A DNA stretch of 64,000 bases from Telopea speciosissima (Eukaryota; Streptophyta; Magnoliopsida; Proteales; Proteaceae). Within the stretch, counting starts at the first letter, position 1; the number at the start of each line of letters is the position of its first letter. This document shows, piece by piece, positions 1-12,424 of this stretch. Made by a program: the position numbers and the translations under genes. The stretch covers positions 67,884,984-67,948,983 of the forward strand of contig NC_057919.1 of NCBI RefSeq assembly GCF_018873765.1, written 5' to 3'. The notes beneath the pieces were generated by a model, which saw nothing but the letters and a program-made list of their open reading frames with translations, did not search any database and was not told the origin of the DNA.

Positions 1-205
1 GAGACTAAATGAAAGCATTACAGAGCGGTGGCAAGATCTCTGGCCTGCGCTAGTGACAACTATGGATGCATTGAGGAAACAAGCAAGCAAGCTTAGTAAG
101 AAAGTTGCCAAACAGCAGCAGGTGGTAAGATCTATTTCCAGCAGCTTTCGATATGGAATTTCAGCCGAGCTTTATCCCAAAAGAAACCATAGAAACTTCT
201 CCTAA
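1..205 (+). CDS. 3' end of an unidentified gene (partial)
   Basis: An open frame entered at base 2 runs to a TAA at about 203-205. It encodes a highly charged, Lys/Gln-rich, probably helical tail (WQDLWPAL, then ALRKQASKLSKKVAKQQQ). The CAGCAG before GTGGTAAG near 115-123 could be a splice donor, so the true coding end might be there instead. I do not recognise the family. The start lies outside the window. Calling it a gene end rests only on the open frame and its protein-like composition. Confidence 0.35.
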   Translation, partial: RLNESITERWQDLWPALVTTMDALRKQASKLSKKVAKQQQVVRSISSSFRYGISAELYPKRNHRNFS

Positions 206-252
206 AGAAAATTCAGTTAAGAAGGATTGACTCCAAGAAGCTAAAATGTATT

Positions 253-1165
253 TCAAAGAATGAATGTTACCGTGAATCGTGGAGAAGCCAGTTCATCAGT
301 TGCTTGAGTGACCAAGGTAAGTTGCAAGGTCGGTTCCGGTGCTACGCGGGTTACTAAATAGGCAATCGGGTCTAGAACTTGTAGGAGAACCGGACGGGAC
401 CAATAGCCTACTACGAAGAGCAAATATGTCTCAATAAGCTTAGGGATGTAAATGGACAATCCAAATCCAAATCCAAATCCAAATCTAAATCTGCATCCGT
501 ATTTGTTTAGGGACATCTGTATTCGTTTAGAGATATTTAGAAAAAAAATCGAATATTCCGATAAAAATTCATCCGACAAAAAAATTAGAATATTTAATAA
601 TAAAAAATTGAGTAAATAATGATTCAAAGGATTTTTGAAGATTCAACACGTTATAGAATATGATGAAAAGAGAATCATGATCTAACAGATATGGTTTGAG
701 GTGAATTGTATCCGCTAGGAGGAGGAAGATCCTGGTTACACAAGACAGAGATATAAATGGATGGTCGAAAAATCGAATTCGATCCACATTCGAATCCATT
801 TAGAGATATCCATATTCAGTCAGGGAATATCCGGATCCGATCACATTTGATGCGTATTATAAGCTATTGAATGTTCCGATTCCAATTCTTATCGGTTCAA
901 TTCCAATTTCTGATTCTAGTCCAAAATTGACACCCATAGGGTGTACCAGGCTACCAGCCCAATTTAGCAAACCAAGGTGGCTATTTGATTAATAAGGATG
1001 CAAAGAGGATGTTTTTGAAAATTCAAATATAACTTTGAAAAATGGTAACACACCTTTAAAAGAAAATTTTTGGCTGGAAGGCACCATGGACCTGGGTCCT
1101 TCTGCCAAGCAAGGAAAGGTCCCTTGGGCGTTCCGCATATGGCTCGAGAATGGGTATCATAAGGC
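253..1165. other. Non-coding stretch with an AATCCA microsatellite
   Basis: No convincing gene. A hexanucleotide repeat (AATCCA) occupies about 461-496. It sits in sequence that starts TAGGGATGTAAATGGA and ends near 945 with TTGACACCC. This resembles the ends of the hAT-like elements elsewhere in the window, but no target duplication could be matched. Confidence 0.4.
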
Positions 1166-1967
1166 TAAGGCGCGTTTGGTAAGTCAACAAAGAACGCCGT
1201 TCTTGACTAAGAACGTTCTTTTGCGTTCTTCGCCTGGAACGGCGCGTTCGAGACCAAAAATAACCATTTGGTAACGTTCTCAAGAACGCTTTCGAAACGG
1301 AAATGGTGTTTGGTAAAATTTGTTCGAACGCTTTGATGTTAATTACAATAATGCCATCCTTACCTCAAAATACATGTTTCTCTACAAACATAAATTAAAA
1401 TTGTCTCATAAGTTCCTTATTTAACATAGATTAAAATATCTAATAAATTCCTAAACTTAACATAATTTAAAATATGTCTATAATTAAAATATGTCAACTT
1501 ATAGTTAATTAAAGTCATTAAATTACAACTTTGACAACCTCTCTCATGATTTAATTTTCTTCTTTCTTCAAGTCTAACTTGGTAAGACCTTTAAGGATGT
1601 CTTTGAACATCTTGGCATGATTCTCAGAGGATGTAATTGCACTCTTGCAATAACCTTTCGTAAATTTCGAAGAAGACGGAGCGGATACACAATTGTTGAG
1701 CCCGAGGGACAAACCACGATACATTAGTCTGTTGGCTAGAAGATGAGGTCATGCCTTCTTCTATCCATTGAAAAATTCACATCCGCAATTATCACTCTAT
1801 AAAATCCAACAAGTTACATAAACAAGCCATAGTTTGGTCAAACATATACAAAAGAAACTCATTCAAATCACATTCTTGCATTGTCTCTCTGATTGAATAT
1901 CTAGTTTGGTCAAACAAATACAAAAGAAACTCATGTAAGTTGCGCCATCCTACAACTTATGGCCAAT

Positions 1968-3300
1968 TCATTTGCAATGTTTATCCGCAATCCATTCATG
2001 ATTCTTGCACTCTCTCTCGATTGAGAGTAGACATAGATGTATCATAAGGCAAGTGTACGGATTCGGTGGATCTATGACTACTTTGTCATCGGCACTTAAA
2101 CCAAAATATTTTGTATCCGCCTCTTGTTCGTCACGAATAAAATTATGCAACCCACAACAGGCCATCACAATGTAAGTCGATCTCTACGATTGAGTAACTA
2201 GTCATATGTCTTAATATTCTAAACCTATTTTTGAACCCCAAATGACGCTCAATTACATTCCGAAGTGAGGAATGTCTCGTAGTTGAAACAACTCTTTAGC
2301 AGTCTTTGGGTTTCTCCCGACTCCCTGTAGTCCGGAATATGGTACCTCTCACCTCGAAATGGAGTTAAGTAACCAACTTGACTTGCATACCCGAGTCTAC
2401 AACATAATATTTTCCTACACATACAAACCATTGTAAGGAAAAACTCAACTTTACCAATAAGTACTTCATATATCAGAGAATTAAATGGGTTTTACCTTCG
2501 GTGGGTGTAGGAACCGTAATGTTGGATCTCTCCTTGCACGTTCAAATATACGACAATCATTAGCGCTGCCCTCCCAACCCGCATAAACATACGTGAATCG
2601 CATATCAAAAGAACATATACACATCACGTTTTGTGTGGTAATGCCCTTTCGATTTCGTAGCGAGTAGCATCTTGTTGAGGCACTATGGCACTAATATGAC
2701 TACCATCTATTGCTCCAATACAATCCTAAAAACAGATTTCATAAAATAAACTTGTCATACTAAAATAAGAAAAATTTAAATAATTGAATTTTCATACTTG
2801 TATTGATTGTATATTACCTTAAAGAAAGGATAGTATTTTGGTTTTGATTGCATGTCTAACTGAATTTTGGATGTCGGTGGTGTGATCATTTCTTTTGCCA
2901 ATTTTCCCATAGCCATTAAAACACGCTTGAATGTACGGCTAATGGTCTCTCCGAATGTTGAAACTCCTCTTGAATATCCCGATTAGAGAAACCCCTTCCT
3001 ACTATCATCATAAACATGGCTATTTGTTCATCCACCCTTAAATAGCGATCTGTCTTTTAACCACTTTCTAGATATCATCAGTGTACATAGATTTTGGAAG
3101 ACATGTCTTTCCATGCTAAACTTCAAAGCAACGGTCCGCATGACCACTCAAAACTTCATGGACCATAATTGATCGTGGATGTCTACCATCCCTACAAGGT
3201 TCTCTTGTATATAGAGATTGTGCGGCAACTAAAGTTGCGCTACCATTATCAAGTCATCCTCATCACTTGAAGAGTCATTATGAACTGGTATATTGTTGTC
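1968..3300 (-). pseudogene. HARBI1-like transposase (DDE_Tnp_4), broken
   Basis: Minus-strand blocks appear in the expected order. A block around 2,735-2,520 carries the first catalytic Asp (GAIDGSH) and a GW..GSA-ND region for the second, ending at a plausible donor (GTAAAACC). A block at 2,431-2,250 carries the GYLTPFRGERYH motif. The CCGLHNFIRDEQ motif lies at 2,168-2,100. Frameshifts and stops interrupt every block. The region 2,800-3,300 should hold the N-terminal exon but is degenerate. PIF/Harbinger transposases cut and paste the element; this copy cannot encode one. The arrangement parallels the intact transposase at 55,285-56,675. Confidence 0.8.
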
Positions 3301-3703
3301 ATGACCGCTAAATATACACAACAAGTAATAAACTTTTAACATAATACGAGAAGTAAATTGTTTCAAACATAACTAAAAAAATACAAGATTGTATCATCAT
3401 ACCATCCAAATTAAACATAACACAACCTAAATTGTTTGAGACCACCACACGTAATTTAAAAAATACAAGATTGTATCATCATACCATCCAAATTAAACAT
3501 AACATAAGTAAATTGTTTCAAACAACCACACATTTAAATAACATCACCCTATAACTCCTCCAATGACCACATCCTCCTGTCGTGCCTACAACCAATGAAT
3601 GACTCCCTCCACGGTCCCGACTCCCTAATTTGTTTTAAGGTTTTGGATACATGTCCTTACTTATATCGGTATCTCATCAAGGACACGTGTACATGCCAAA
3701 ACA

Positions 3704-4556
3704 CTAGTATCGATAGGAGTCATGAAGTGCCATGGCCGTAAACTTAAGTAGCCTCAAGACTTGCGTTGCCTTCTCTATCTTTATCCGACATAACTTCCCA
3801 ACATATCCCAAAGCGCTTGTCACACTACCACTCATACTTCGCCTGCTTACCGTTGGAGTTCTATCTTGTTTATGGACTCGTAGTATCTTCCTCAACCTCA
3901 TTGACTTCAAAGTCATCTAGACCCATTGAAGTGGTGTGGGTTGGTGTAGGTTTTTCATCATCAACATCTAGATCATCAATCTCGATTGTCACCCGGTCTT
4001 GCGTGTTATCCAAATGACCATCTCCACGGGCATAAGAATCTCCAAATATAATTTGGAGTTCGGACCAATGTGCCAAACCTTGATGCCTAAATTTTTCCAT
4101 CCTGAATTTGCCTATATACAATATCAAATAAATTATTAGATATTTACTACATAATCAACATAAGACTAAATATAATAGTTTAGATCAAACCAAAGAAGAT
4201 ATTAGTATAGTATTTACCGCTATAGCTTTATCCCAAACATCGTCATCGTCAACAAAGAATCGCCTGGGTGATTGAGTTCCATCCAAATCCTGTAGTTTGA
4301 AGTAATGATTTGAAACTTCCATAATCTATCCTCATCTTGTTGAACTTGTTCCTTATCCTCTCCCTATCGAACACCCTACCAAGAGTGGTTTCCAACCGGT
4401 CCGAATATCATCCCACCCATTCTTCTTGAAGGTTGCCCCACTCTTGTTGCCCCCTTACATTATCTACCATCAACCGAACTAGTAAGGCAACCTCTGAGTG
4501 GACCAAGATACAGGACCAACTTTTGATTTTCCTTTTGACCTTGATGAAGTAGTCAT
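3704..4556 (-). pseudogene. Myb/SANT-like ORF of PIF/Harbinger element, broken
   Basis: Reading from an ATG at 4,556 leftwards, frames encode an N-terminal Ser/Lys-rich start, a NGWDDI-type stretch, a DDDDVWDKAIA stretch (about 4,240-4,215), an intron-like gap, then HWSELQIIFGDSYARG followed by an acidic tail (DIDDLDVDDE-type). This matches the layout of the Myb/SANT-like DNA-binding proteins that accompany PIF/Harbinger transposases and help bring them to the element ends. Several frame breaks make it a pseudogene. The assignment rests on motif layout and position inside the element. Confidence 0.65.
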
Positions 4557-4924
4557 AATATCCCGAATAATAACACATACATTATGTAACAAACAATATG
4601 AAATAAAAATATCTATTACCCAAAAAATAAATAGTCATATTCATTACCAAAGAATTGAAGAATGTTGATTAAAAAAAAAAGAGAGAAATAGGAGGCTTGA
4701 TCACAATGAGCAAAGTTAGGGTTAGTCCACTTGAAAGAGAACCACTCCTCAACCATAACCAAAAGACCCAAACAATTCCATACAAACATGTTGTTTTCAA
4801 GGCTACATATAGGTATTAACCACACAGATTTGGCCCTTTTGGCCAAGAACAAAAGTACTAAAAATTATAGAACAAATTACTGAAGTAAGCGATGGGTAAT
4901 CTTCAAGTAAGAACAAGTACCCAG

Positions 4925-5020
4925 TACAATATAGAAGGTGGTTCGGATATGTGCAAACCAGTACCCACAGAACAAATTATAGAAGGTGGTTCGGATATAT
5001 GCAAACCAAGACCTACGACA
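4925..5020. repeat. Short direct repeat inside the Harbinger element
   Basis: A block containing ATAGAAGGTGGTTCGGATAT followed by GTGCAAACC or ATGCAAACC occurs twice, about 50 bases apart (4,934 and 4,980). Confidence 0.6.
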
Positions 5021-5699
5021 GGACATAAAAGCGAGAAAATTTCCGATTGAGGGAAAAGTCACAGAAAATCCAATTCGATAGACCGATAATCCTGGTCGGT
5101 TCCTTCTCTTAATGCATAGAACAGTTGTTGAGAATATCAGCCGATCCAAATTGCGGATCTCGATTATATGAGATGGGTGTCTAATAGCAGATTTTCCGAG
5201 TCATATGTTGCCAAGATCGACACAAATTTGAATAGAAACACAATCAAAATTGCATTTGAAGCGGGGATTTGCAAACAGATTTTTACCTAAAATAATGATC
5301 AAACGATATCGTCTTCGCACCAAAAGCTAGATTCGAGTTTAAATTGATAAAACACATCTATCCCAAAAGTTTCGGTCAATTCACACCAAGGGCAAAATGG
5401 AGTAAACAACCCATTACGAAGATAGAGAGAGTTCATCCGAGAAAAGAAAAAAAAACCGAATAAAACAGCCATTACGAAGACCGATCGTAGAACTACGAAC
5501 TACTACCTTCACAAACCAAGATCCCCAAAATCCCCAAAATCCCTAACATCCATCCGACCTAAAAATCAAATATTTCAATGATCCAAAATCATACCTTTCG
5601 CGATTACTTCTAATTTTACGATTGTAGATCCAAAACCGAGATTCTGAGACACAAATGGGAGGAAAAAATTCAGTCCTCGTCAAAATCACAATCTAACAA

Positions 5700-5885
5700 C
5701 GATTGACAGAGAGAGAGAGAGACAGAGAGAGCGTGAGGGAAAGAACAAGCAAAGAGAGACAGAGATAGCGAGATAGAGAGTGAGACAGGAGAGAGCGAGC
5801 GAGACAGAGAGAGAAAGAGAGGATGAGAGAGGAAGATACACAGAGAAAGGAAGAGAGAGCGTGAAGGAGAGAGCGAGAGAGAGAA
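5700..5885. repeat. GA-rich microsatellite
   Basis: Purine-only GA/GAGA tract of about 185 bases within the right half of the Harbinger element. The open frames across it are products of low complexity, not genes. Confidence 0.9.
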
Positions 5886-6183
5886 ACCATTGTACTGCGG
5901 CAGTGGTTCGAGCGTTTCCTTCTCTTTCTTCCCCTCCTCTTCCGTTCAGCTTTCTTTTTCGATTGTGAAGTCACGGGTTTTGCTCGATAGCCTTCTCGAT
6001 TTGTTCTTTGTTCTTTGCGACCGCTCCAAGACGGTCAGAAGAACTTTCTTTACTTCAAAAATGCCCGTTCGGTCTTTAAAGAATAAAAAACGAACCGATA
6101 ATCCAAACACTTTTTCATTTTTCGTTCTTTTTGAACAAAAGAACTGCTCTAAACTGCTTCGACTGCTACCAAACGCACTCTAA

Positions 6184-7117
6184 GGGTGTTAAATGGTCGG
6201 ACTTCAGTTAAACGATTCAGCTTTTAGTTAAATTATTTAATTAAACAGTCTCAATTTTGAAATCAAAATTAAATCATTTATTAAATGTTTTCACGGTTTT
6301 GGTTTAACCGATCTATTACGATTTCGATAAACGATTTATGATTCATGAATATTTGGACAGAAACAAAATCAGAATCGATGTATGTTGATTCGATCTCTTT
6401 ACCCGGGGAAAAAAAAAAAAAACAATAGTTTCGATCCATATAGCCATATGGTAATAGTAACAACAGTTTATGCCCCGCAACACCAACAACAGTGATAATG
6501 ATAGCAACGCCAACAATTTTCACACATCATGACTACACCTCAAATAAACACTTCTCTTTCTTTCTTTCTTTCTTTCTTTTTGGTTTATTAAATTTGTATA
6601 AACTCCTCTCAACTAAACACAAAACCCACATTTTTATCCAGAGAGCATAGGAGCATAATAATACCTTTCCAGCTTTCCCCCAAGTGGGGCACACAATCTC
6701 TTTTTTTTTTTTCAGTAAAGGGGACACAATCTTAAACCCACTTAATCAGACAATAAAACCGGAGGGGGAGAAAAAGAAAAAAGCATACAATTGAATTGAA
6801 TTATCAAATTTGACATGTTATCTATCTATAAGGATGTTTTCTATATGTAAACAGGTTAAATTAATTTATTATGCATGATCAGTGACGGGCTAGGGTTGTT
6901 CTTATATAGTCATCTAAAATTGTTCTCAAGTAGGGATAGGACTTCAGATGCTATTCATATTGTCATCACATTACATACTATTCAAAATGGTGATTATAAG
7001 ATACAAGTGTGAGTGCATATACGGCGTGTGCATTGAACTAGATCACACAAGAGTCTTGCATGTGTTTCTGCAAGTTGATGAGGAAAAGATTCTCATTCAT
7101 AAAATTTGATTGGTCCC
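6184..7117. other. AT-rich intergenic DNA
   Basis: Contains a TTTC microsatellite (6,556-6,580) and homopolymer runs. No gene or recognisable element is seen. Confidence 0.5.
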
Positions 7118-7286
7118 TTGACCTGAGAAGTTTTTGTCATTATGGTATGCATCATAGATTTTGGTGCAACCATTCAGAGAGAGTAGCTCAATATGAAATT
7201 CACTACCCTATTACAAAGAGACATCAATCATTGGTGCACCAAAATCTATGATGCATAACCACAATGACAAGAACCTCTCAGGTCAA
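7118..7286. repeat. Foldback (hairpin) repeat
   Basis: The left arm starts TTGACCTGAGAAG and includes TGCATCATAGATTTTGGTGC. Its reverse complement ends at 7,286, giving arms of about 57 bases with few mismatches and a loop of about 55-70 bases. Part of the loop (AGTAGCTCAATATGAAATTC, 7,181-7,214) is repeated directly at 7,348-7,382. It is probably a small foldback transposon derivative. Confidence 0.7.
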
Positions 7287-7382
7287 TATGAATAAAGCAT
7301 AAAATTGAGTTGAATTTCATATTTATGGTGTTTGATCGTGAATGAGGGAGTAGCTCAATATGAAATTCACTACCCTACTAAT

Positions 7383-9100
7383 GAATATCGAGGAGAGGAA
7401 ATGTTTATGCATGTTTTAACAGAAATTCAGATCCGGTAACATTTTTGTAAAGTGTTTACAAATTATTTCAAAAGCTGATCTTATTTTATTAAATAATTTT
7501 TTTAAATGTTTGGTTTATCAATGACACAAAATTTACAACTAATATGTTAGATGGAGTGGGTGCCGCAGTGATGTATTTACATGCCTTCTAGTTCATTATA
7601 TGATATTATTTATCGATCGGACTATTATGAAATTAATTGGATCAATTTACAAATATCTACTACTTTGGGGAGTTAATGGTACTAATTTGTCTATTGATAT
7701 CCTAGTAGTATCATTAATTAGATCAATAGATAAAATAAGATATTTGAATTAGGTAAAATACCCAATGAGAACGTAATAGATTATAAAAAAGACACTTGTA
7801 ATTGGCAAAGACACTTGTCATTAAACACACCCCAACAGGGAAGCCCACTCAAAGTGGCAACCTAAATTATATAAACAAGGAGGAGAGAGAGGCCATGTTG
7901 TGGCCTCTTATTCTCTCCTTCCTTTCTCCTATTTGGCATGGTTTGTGACTTGGATCTTTTGAAAACCCTAAGAGAGGAAGTATTAGTTTGTGATCCTGAA
8001 GAACGCAAAAGTTGCAGCGTACAAGTTCCTTGGATTGCTCAAGTGTAGTAGAGCTAAGATCACGTGGAGGAACTATATTTGCAGTTCCAATGTAACTTGT
8101 TTCCTCCACATTAATTTTGTACAGTAAATCTCGCATGCAAGAGGATGTGGTCCAATCCTCCACTATGTAGTATCTGTTTATGATAATCAGTATTCGAAGA
8201 GTTGATTTTCATTAACTATCTGAATATGTTCAAAAGTATTGGATTTTAAATGATTTTTAAAATAGATGATTCAAAATATTATTTTATTTTCAAAAAGGTT
8301 TGTTAGAGTGTTATGTGTTTCCTTAATATGCACCTAAATGACTAATAAGTATGATTCTTGGAAGACATGTTTGAAAGGTCAACAAATATATTTTGTTAGA
8401 AAGACATTATGACAATCCGGGCATGTCTTTTGGAGACAACCTTTGGTGGTGTCTTTTCCTTTTCTATTTAGAGTAGAGATATTTTCCATTTCTAATACAA
8501 TTTGAGAGACAATCCCAAACTTTGTTTTCACTATTCATGATTTGTTATGTCAAATTGTGCACAACTCCTAGTGTCCATACGTGACCTAGTCAGTGAGCAT
8601 AGCATTATTGGTATAACCTTAAAAAGGGGGTATTTTATTTTGGAGGATGATTTGCAATAACCCCGATTTACACCATAGAAGGGATCTACAGTCTTAAGGA
8701 GAGTGTCCATTTGACACGACTCAACCCAATCGATTCCTTAAGTTTCTTCATGATTTTCCAAGTTGCGACGCTGCTTCTGGTGCTTGTGTTTGTCGTCATC
8801 AACCTCAATTTGTTATGATCCACCTATCCTCATTGTTACATGTGTTATTATGCATACTTTGGGTGAATATTTTTAACAAAAGCTAATCTAATGCGGATAT
8901 GAAGTGTTCTATTTGATTCAAATTCACTCTATTTTCATTCCTATTTGTATAGAAGATTCTCCATTTATCAAATAGTCATAACATCTACCAACTTGATAAA
9001 TTATAAAGTGCACCTGAGAAACATTCCATATGCACTAATTGACACATTCGGCTTGTGAGAAACATTCTTACAGAGAGGCAATATACAATACTACATGTTG
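7383..9100. other. Intergenic DNA, possible retroelement relic
   Basis: No gene is supported. 7,840-8,170 has a TATATAAACAAGG box followed by a pyrimidine-rich leader, similar to LTR promoter regions, but no paired ends or target duplication were found. Confidence 0.35.
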
Positions 9101-9470
9101 TAGATGTTGCAGAATATGCTTGGCGGAGCTTGCTATGTTTGATAATGTTCTTCTCGGTGAAGGCATGGCAATTCAGAATGGAATGCTTCAAGCATTGATA
9201 GAAGTGTAATTGAATCAGACACTAAAGACCTTGTGGCGTACATTAGAGATCCTACCTAGCAAAGAAGCCCTCTCTTAGTCCTCCCAATTGTTAACGATAT
9301 CCTCCATCTGTCGTCTATGTTTTTGGAGTGTTCATTCAACCATATTTCCAGAGATTGTAATAGCTTTGCTGACTCTCTGGCTTGGAAGGCCCTGTCCTCA
9401 ACGTGTAAGATAGCCTGACCATTATCCACTCCGTTTAAGGAAAGGGTTTTTGAACATGAGGTGTTTCTTT
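9100..9470 (+). pseudogene. LINE (L1-type) RNase H tail, fragment A
   Basis: Plus-strand frames encode pieces of the RNase H-like domain found at the C-terminus of plant L1 reverse-transcriptase polyproteins. There is an 'IESDTKDLVAYIRDP'-like stretch near 9,205-9,255, then a conserved end (NHISRDCNSFADSLAWKALS) near 9,340-9,400. The frame is broken before and after. No poly(A) tail or target duplication is evident. Confidence 0.6.
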
Positions 9471-9574
9471 CCCCTACAAATATAAGTAATTTTTATTCAC
9501 ATTAAATAAAAATATCTTATGTGTGTGGATGTAAGAAATGCATCATGTTCCTCTTATGCTCCTTTGTGCATATT

Positions 9575-9722
9575 TATAGGGATGTAAATGTTGGGGTGCA
9601 TTCCCTAGCTAGGAAGACCCTATCTGTGGCAAGTAGGATAGATTGGCCACTATCCACCCCTTGGCTTATTGATCTATGTAATTCCGGAAGCCTCATGCTC
9701 CTCTTCCTCTTCTTGATCTAAG
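9575..9722 (+). pseudogene. LINE RNase H tail, fragment B
   Basis: Encodes DVNVGVHSLARKTLSVASR then WPLSTPWLIDLCNSGS and a stop. This is the same C-terminal RNase H end as fragment A, from a diverged copy. The two related tails lie about 200 bases apart in the same orientation, suggesting a local duplication or repeated insertion. Confidence 0.6.
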
Positions 9723-10380
9723 AGAAAAGGTTTTTTGAGCCATGAGGAAACATATGTGTCTCTCTCCTCTCCATGTCAAAAAGTCATGCTATCCTCTTAT
9801 ATATGATACCATTCCATCACACCTCATTGATGCATTCTCCTATACTATATGCTCGGAAAATTTAGGAGAGGTTTCTCTAAGCATGGACTGAGGGGAAGCA
9901 CACCAATAAAATGCGATGCAACAAGATTACACATAAAAAGACAATAAAATCACAAGAGAGGGTTTTTCTGAGCAAACGACATAGGGAAGTCCACCTATGA
10001 AGTACAATAAAAGAGTATCATTTATTAGAGGGCAACGAAGACATTTCATGTAAAGAAAAGAGACAGATTCAAAGATGTTAATGTGCCTTTACACCAACAA
10101 CTCATAGAACTTTTTCCATTAAGAGATGTTAGAGACATTTCATGGAAGGAGCAGAAAATAGATAAACACAAAGGTGCTAGCTTACCCTCCTCGGCAGTTT
10201 TAGGAACATTTTTCCATCTAAAATCACTGGAAACGGGTAAGTTGATTTACAAGAAAGAGCAGGCGTTTGAAACTAGTAGGTTTTCCACAACTTCAAATTC
10301 AAAATCAGTGGCAGTCTCGTTAATAAATTAATAAAATCAGCCTTTTTCCTTAAATCACCCTAACCTGTTGTTTTAAACCG
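9723..10380. other. Intergenic DNA upstream of importin alpha
   Basis: No gene is supported. The open frame at 10,083-10,331 has no recognisable protein features. Confidence 0.4.
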
Positions 10381-10704
10381 CTATAAAGATCATCTCCAAA
10401 AACTTAAAACTTACAAAAAAAGGCGAAAAATAAAAACCCTTCTCGGCCTTAGGCTTGTTCGTGTACTTACGCTCTCTCCTCTTCCGCAACTCGCCCCCAC
10501 CCACTTTCTCGTCTTTACTCTCTCTTCCAACAGTCTGTAATTAGGTGACTCTTCTCCTCTAATCTGTTATGCTTTACCACTCTATATGTCTTTTTGTCTA
10601 GGGTTTTACCTTTTATGCTTTTCCTTCATAATCCCAACTTTTTCTACCTGATCTCGGTTCACGCTTGTTGTTTCCAGTTAGGGTTTTCATAGATCGTAGC
10701 AGCC
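10381..10704 (+). promoter_or_regulatory. Putative promoter and 5' leader of the importin-alpha gene
   Basis: A TATA-like CTATAAAG lies at 10,381. Two TAGGGTTTT telo-box-like motifs (about 10,599 and 10,679) lie between it and the ATG at 10,705. Telo-boxes are common near transcription starts of plant housekeeping genes. TTTCCAG at 10,671-10,677 could be the acceptor of a leader intron. All of this is inferred from sequence. Confidence 0.35.
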
Positions 10705-12381
10705 ATGTCTCTTAGGCCTAACGCTAGAACTGAGGTTCGTCGCAACCGATACAAGGTTGCCGTTGATGCAGATGAAGGCCGGAGAAGGAGAGAAGACAAC
10801 ATGGTTGAGATCCGAAAGAACAGAAGAGAGGAAAGCTTGCAAAAGAAGAGAAGAGAGGGTATGCAAGCACAGCAATTTCCGACCTCGATTCACCCATCTG
10901 CAGTCGAGAGAAAGGTACTCACCATTTAATCGCCCTTATTTTGTTTCTTTTTATTGAAGTTTTTTCTTTCCGAATTCAAATGTTTGATCGGTTTCAGTAA
11001 CCGCAGCTATGTGTCGGTGAGGATATGGACGTTAGTGTTTTTCAATTTTGATCATTGATTCTAGTCATGGTTGGAGTTTTTTCTGACATTTTTTCCCCGG
11101 TGTTTGTTCGATTCGTTTCACTTTATTTGCGTGTTAGAATAGTTTGCTTTATTTGACCCTGTTATGGATTGGAATTGATTTCGCTTGCATGTGTTATTCT
11201 TCTTGCTTGTTATTTGTCTCGCCAATTGCAGTTAGAGAGCCTCCCCTCTATGGTTGCTGGTGTTTGGTCTGATGAAAGCAGTTTACAGCTTGAGGCTACT
11301 ACACAGTTCCGTAAACTGCTCTCAATAGGTATTGACTAGAATTTGGGACTTTTATCTCCTTTTTTGCCTTTTTTCTTTTACTGATAGAAACTTTAATCTT
11401 ATTCCTTAATGTAGAGCGTAGTCCACCCATTGAGGAAGTTATCCAATCTGGTGTTGTTCCTCGCTTTGTTGAGTTTCTTATGAGAGAAGACTTTCCACAG
11501 CTTCAGGTACACGGACTTTGATAAACTAGTTTCCACATTTCTAAATTGAATCTTAGTTATTTCCTAATGTTCACATATTAAATTTATACATTGTTTAATT
11601 GAATAGTTTGAAGCGGCTTGGGCTCTCACAAACATTGCCTCAGGAACCTCGGATAATACAAAGGTTGTAATTGATCATGGGGCTGTCCCCATCTTTGTGA
11701 AGCTTCTTGGTTCTCCTAGTGATGATGTTCGGGAACAGGTATATTTTGATGGACTGCAATATTTGGCTATTTTTCTCTGAATTGGACACATTACTAGAAC
11801 TTTGGGTTCTTTTAATCTACATAAGTTTATTAAATATGAGGTTTTTATGGGCCACTTTGTGAAACTATAGGCTGTGTGGGCACTTGGAAATGTTGCTGGT
11901 GATTCCCCTAGGTGTCGAGATCTTGTCCTTAGTCATGGAGCCTTGATTCCGTTGCTTGCACAGTTGAATGAGCATGCAAAACTTTCTATGCTCAGAAATG
12001 CAACCTGGACACTATCAAATTTCTGCAGGGGCAAGCCACAGCCTCCGTTTGAGCAGGTTTGACATTTATGTTGTCTTGTTTTGTGCCTTCAAGAAACTTT
12101 GGAATGAGTTATGCTGTTATTGTAAATTTTCTTTAAATACATGGTGCAGACTAAGCCTGCCCTTCCGGCACTGGAGCGCCTTATTCATTCCAACGATGAA
12201 GAAGTCTTGACAGATGCATGTTGGGCACTCTCATATTTGTCTGATGGTACAAATGATAAAATTCAAGCTGTCATTGAAGCTGGTGTCTGCCCCCGACTTG
12301 TAGAGTTACTGCTGTAAGTTTCATTCTATCCATCCACCAAAAGAGAAACACTGCTCCCCTCTTACATACAGAGGAACACAG

Positions 12382-12424
<43 letters not shown>

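Larger units (their letters stand above)
1169..6180 (-). mobile_element. PIF/Harbinger DNA transposon, decayed, 5.0 kb
   Basis: The ends are short imperfect inverted repeats (left GGCGCGTTTGGTA; right reads GAGTGCGTTTGGTA on the minus strand). They are flanked by a direct TAA at 1,166-1,168 and 6,181-6,183, the TWA target duplication typical of PIF/Harbinger. Both subterminal regions are crowded with GTTCTT/AAGAACG words (1,188-1,330 and 6,060-6,150), possible transposase binding sites. The two genes expected for the superfamily, a transposase and a Myb/SANT-like protein, lie on the minus strand and both carry frame breaks, so the element is non-functional. A GA-rich microsatellite lies inside (5,705-5,885). 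Confidence 0.85.

Noticed and set aside
253..627. 124-codon minus-strand frame with a Phe/Gly run
   Set aside because: Crosses the AATCCA microsatellite; the repeat creates the frame.
5693..5974. Open frames on both strands (Ser/Leu-rich; Arg/Glu-rich)
   Set aside because: They are translations of the GA/CT microsatellite inside the Harbinger element.
7867..8163. 98-codon minus-strand frame
   Set aside because: Lies opposite a TATA-plus-leader-like sequence, has no recognisable motif and no splice or homologous support. Possible LTR relic only.
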